Below are positions 14,547 through 16,212 of a stretch of 16,212 nucleotides of DNA, piece after piece. This stretch comes from an uncultured Clostridium sp. (GTDB lineage Bacteria; Bacillota; Clostridia; Lachnospirales; Lachnospiraceae). Within the stretch, counting starts at the first letter, position 1. Every line of letters starts with the position of its first letter. Location of the stretch: the NCBI GenBank assembly GCA_958442925.1, contig CAUCIO010000036.1, positions 1-16,212 of the forward strand. The letters are read 5' to 3'. The notes under the pieces were generated by a model. That model did not search any database, was not told where the DNA came from, and worked only from the letters and a program-made list of their open reading frames with translations. The position numbers and the translations under genes are program-made.

Positions 14547-16212
14547 ATGAAACAGGTAAAGCTTCTTGACTGTACACTCCGGGACGGAGGCTATGTCAAT
14601 GACTGGAATTTTGGACACGACAACATGGTAAATATCTTTGAACGCCTCATAAGTGCAGGCGTGGATATTTTAGAGATTGGCTTTCTCGACGACAGGCGTC
14701 CCTTTGATAAAAACCGCACCATTATGCCGGATACAGCCAGCGCAGACCGTCTGTTCGGCAGTCTGGACAAGAAGAACACCATGCTGGTAGGCATGATTGA
14801 TTATGGAACCTGTGCCATTGAAAACCTGTCCCCATGCAGCGAAAGCTGTCTGGACGGCATCCGGGTTATCTTTAAAAAGCACATTATGAGGGAAGCTCTG
14901 GCTTTCTGCACCCAGGTGAAGGCTCTGGGCTACCAGGTCTTTGTCCAGGCGGTTTCCATTACAAGCTATTCTGACAGGGAGCTTTTAGATCTCATCGACC
15001 TGGTCAATGCCTTAAATCCCTATGCCCTGTCCATGGTAGACACTTACGGCCTGCTCCACCAAAACAGCCTGCTCCACTACTTTGAAATCCTGGATCACAA
15101 CCTGAACCCTGAGATCGCCATTGGCTACCACTCCCACAACAATTTCCAGATGGCCTACGCCAACAGCATGGAAATGTTATCCAAGCCGGTGAACAGGACC
15201 GTTCTGGTAGACGCCTCTCTCTACGGTATGGGAAAAAGCGCCGGAAATCTGCCTGCAGAGCTGATTTCCATGCATATGAATCTCCACTACGGAAAATCCT
15301 ATGACACCAGCCAGATGCTGGAGGCCATTGATATTAATATCATGCCGTTTTTCGAGAAAAGTCCATGGGGCTACAGTCTCTTTTTCTACATTGCAGCCTC
15401 CAATAACTGCCATCCGAATTATGTGAAATTTCTGATGGACAAGCACACCCTGTCCTTAAAGTCCTTAAATGTGATTCTCGGACAGATTGAGCCTGAAAAA
15501 AAGCTGATGTATGATAAGGACTACATCGAAAACCTGTATTTAAACTATCAGAACATGGAGTGCAGAGATGAGGAGGACTTAAAACGTCTGTCTGAGGAGT
15601 GGGCAGGCCGTTCCCTTCTCCTTCTGGGACCCGGCAAAAACATGAAGCTTCAGAGAGAGCGGATCGACCGCTATATTGAAAAGCATCATCCCATTCTCAT
15701 TGCCGTCAACTACATTCCGGAGGATATTCCGGTAGACTATGTCTTCCTGAGCAATTCCAGACGGTATGTGCAGCTTGCCACACGGCTGCTGGAGCTGAAA
15801 ACAGAGCAGGAAAATAATCCGGCATCTGTCCGCGTCATTGCCACCTCCAACGTAACCAACACAAACGGCTCCTTTGACTACACCTTAAATTACAGCTCCC
15901 TCATCGACAGAGAAGCTGAGATTATTGACAATTCCTTTGTCATGCTGTTAAACGTGCTGGTAAAAGCAGGGGTATCCCAGGCAGCCTGCGCCGGTTTCGA
16001 CGGCTACAGCGTAGGAGGCGACAACTACTTTAACTCCGATATGGACTACCGCATCGGAAAAGAAAAATCCATGAATCTTAACTCTTATGTGAAGAACATC
16101 CTGAAAAAACTCTCAGGAAGCTTTCATGCAGCGTTTATCACTGATTCCTGGTATGAGGATCGAGTAGGAGGGGATTTTTATAAATCCCCGACCTCTCACA
16201 CCACCGTGCGTA
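14547..16212 (+). CDS. DRE-TIM (HMGL-like) aldolase with C-terminal Rossmann-like extension; 3' end in intron DNA
   Basis: About 537 residues to 16157, and the frame stays open to the window edge. The N-terminal TIM barrel (about 1-275) resembles 4-hydroxy-2-oxovalerate aldolase and other HMG-CoA-lyase-like enzymes: CTLRDGG (9-15, catalytic R12 and metal-binding D13), VDTYG (164-168), the metal-binding GYHSHNN (193-199) and DASLYGMGKSAGN (222-234). Such enzymes make or break a bond between pyruvate and an aldehyde. The second part (about 350-537) has GRSLLLLGPGKNM (354-366), AVNY (386-389), a DYVFLSNSRRY stretch (397-407) and CAGFDGYS (481-488), a Rossmann-like pattern that recalls DUF115/GT42-type proteins; that is a weak impression. 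The ATG has AAAGGACGG upstream. From 16159 the DNA matches a group II intron end on the other strand, so the last codons shown are probably not native and the normal stop was likely close by. Confidence 0.85.
   Translation, partial: MKQVKLLDCTLRDGGYVNDWNFGHDNMVNIFERLISAGVDILEIGFLDDRRPFDKNRTIMPDTASADRLFGSLDKKNTMLVGMIDYGTCAIENLSPCSESCLDGIRVIFKKHIMREALAFCTQVKALGYQVFVQAVSITSYSDRELLDLIDLVNALNPYALSMVDTYGLLHQNSLLHYFEILDHNLNPEIAIGYHSHNNFQMAYANSMEMLSKPVNRTVLVDASLYGMGKSAGNLPAELISMHMNLHYGKSYDTSQMLEAIDINIMPFFEKSPWGYSLFFYIAASNNCHPNYVKFLMDKHTLSLKSLNVILGQIEPEKKLMYDKDYIENLYLNYQNMECRDEEDLKRLSEEWAGRSLLLLGPGKNMKLQRERIDRYIEKHHPILIAVNYIPEDIPVDYVFLSNSRRYVQLATRLLELKTEQENNPASVRVIATSNVTNTNGSFDYTLNYSSLIDREAEIIDNSFVMLLNVLVKAGVSQAACAGFDGYSVGGDNYFNSDMDYRIGKEKSMNLNSYVKNILKKLSGSFHAAFITDSWYEDRVGGDFYKSPTSHTTVR
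16159..16212 (-). mobile_element. 3' end of a group II intron (domain VI and end of domain V), antisense to the aldolase gene
   Basis: Read on the minus strand, the window edge gives ACGCACGGT (the 3' arm of a domain V helix), the linker GGTGTGAGAGG, a domain VI stem with GGGGATTT pairing to AAATCCCC around ATAA, and the end CCTACTCGAT, which contains the usual branch-point A region and ends in AT as many bacterial group II introns do. The intron would continue to the right of the window, where its 5' part and reverse transcriptase/maturase should lie. Its 3' splice point would be at 16159, next to codon 537 of the aldolase. The orientation opposes the aldolase gene, so it cannot be spliced from that mRNA. 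The rest of domain V is not visible, hence some doubt. Confidence 0.8.

Noticed and set aside
16159..16212. Last codons of the aldolase as native protein
   Set aside because: The frame stays open, but the DNA fits a group II intron end on the other strand, including a domain VI stem and CCTACTCGAT, better than coding sequence.

Overview
The window looks like a cell-surface glycan locus from a Gram-positive Firmicute, most likely a gut clostridium of the Lachnospiraceae type. The grounds are two LytR-CpsA-Psr (LCP) proteins, which attach glycans to Gram-positive walls, clear AGGAGG-like ribosome binding sites, and moderate GC with an AT-rich promoter region. The genus is my inference.

Minus strand, in order of transcription (right to left): an acetolactate-synthase-like ThDP enzyme (12855-10930), an extended SDR sugar epimerase/dehydratase (10856-9915), a membrane-anchored GT2 transferase of the GtrB/DPM1 type (9793-8777), a double-GT2-domain transferase (8780-6594), a rhamnosyltransferase-like GT2 (6553-5558), LCP protein A (5521-3398), a polyprenyl glycosylphosphotransferase that would start the lipid-linked glycan (3351-1933), and LCP protein B (1918-65). 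Spacing is tight (one 4-base overlap, other gaps 14-115 bases), as in an operon. A possible internal promoter lies before the GtrB-like gene.

Plus strand, divergent: a KdsB-family CMP-sugar synthetase (13108-13857), a HAD phosphatase (13873-14541) and a DRE-TIM (HMGL-like) aldolase with a long C-terminal extension (14547 to the right edge). They sit behind a good sigma-A-type promoter (TTGTCT, 17 bases, TATAAT). The 252-base divergent region also holds a candidate minus-strand promoter and a perfect 17-base palindrome.

Working model (inference): the three plus-strand genes plus the ThDP enzyme and SDR make a CMP-activated 3-deoxy-ulosonic-acid-like or branched sugar. The aldolase would do the carbon-carbon bond formation that KdsA does in Kdo synthesis, the HAD enzyme the KdsC step and the cytidylyltransferase the KdsB step. 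Kdo itself is not expected in a Gram-positive, and the cytidylyltransferase lacks several KdsB sugar-site residues, so the product is probably something else. The glycosyltransferases would build a chain on undecaprenyl phosphate and the LCP proteins would move it to peptidoglycan. No flippase, polymerase or ABC exporter is in the window.

Right edge: the aldolase frame runs into the 3' end of what looks like a group II intron on the opposite strand (16159-16212). Left edge: 9 bases after the last gene lies a short segment with two back-to-back perfect hairpins, either a transcription end or the tip of an insertion sequence. No tRNA, rRNA or CRISPR array was seen.
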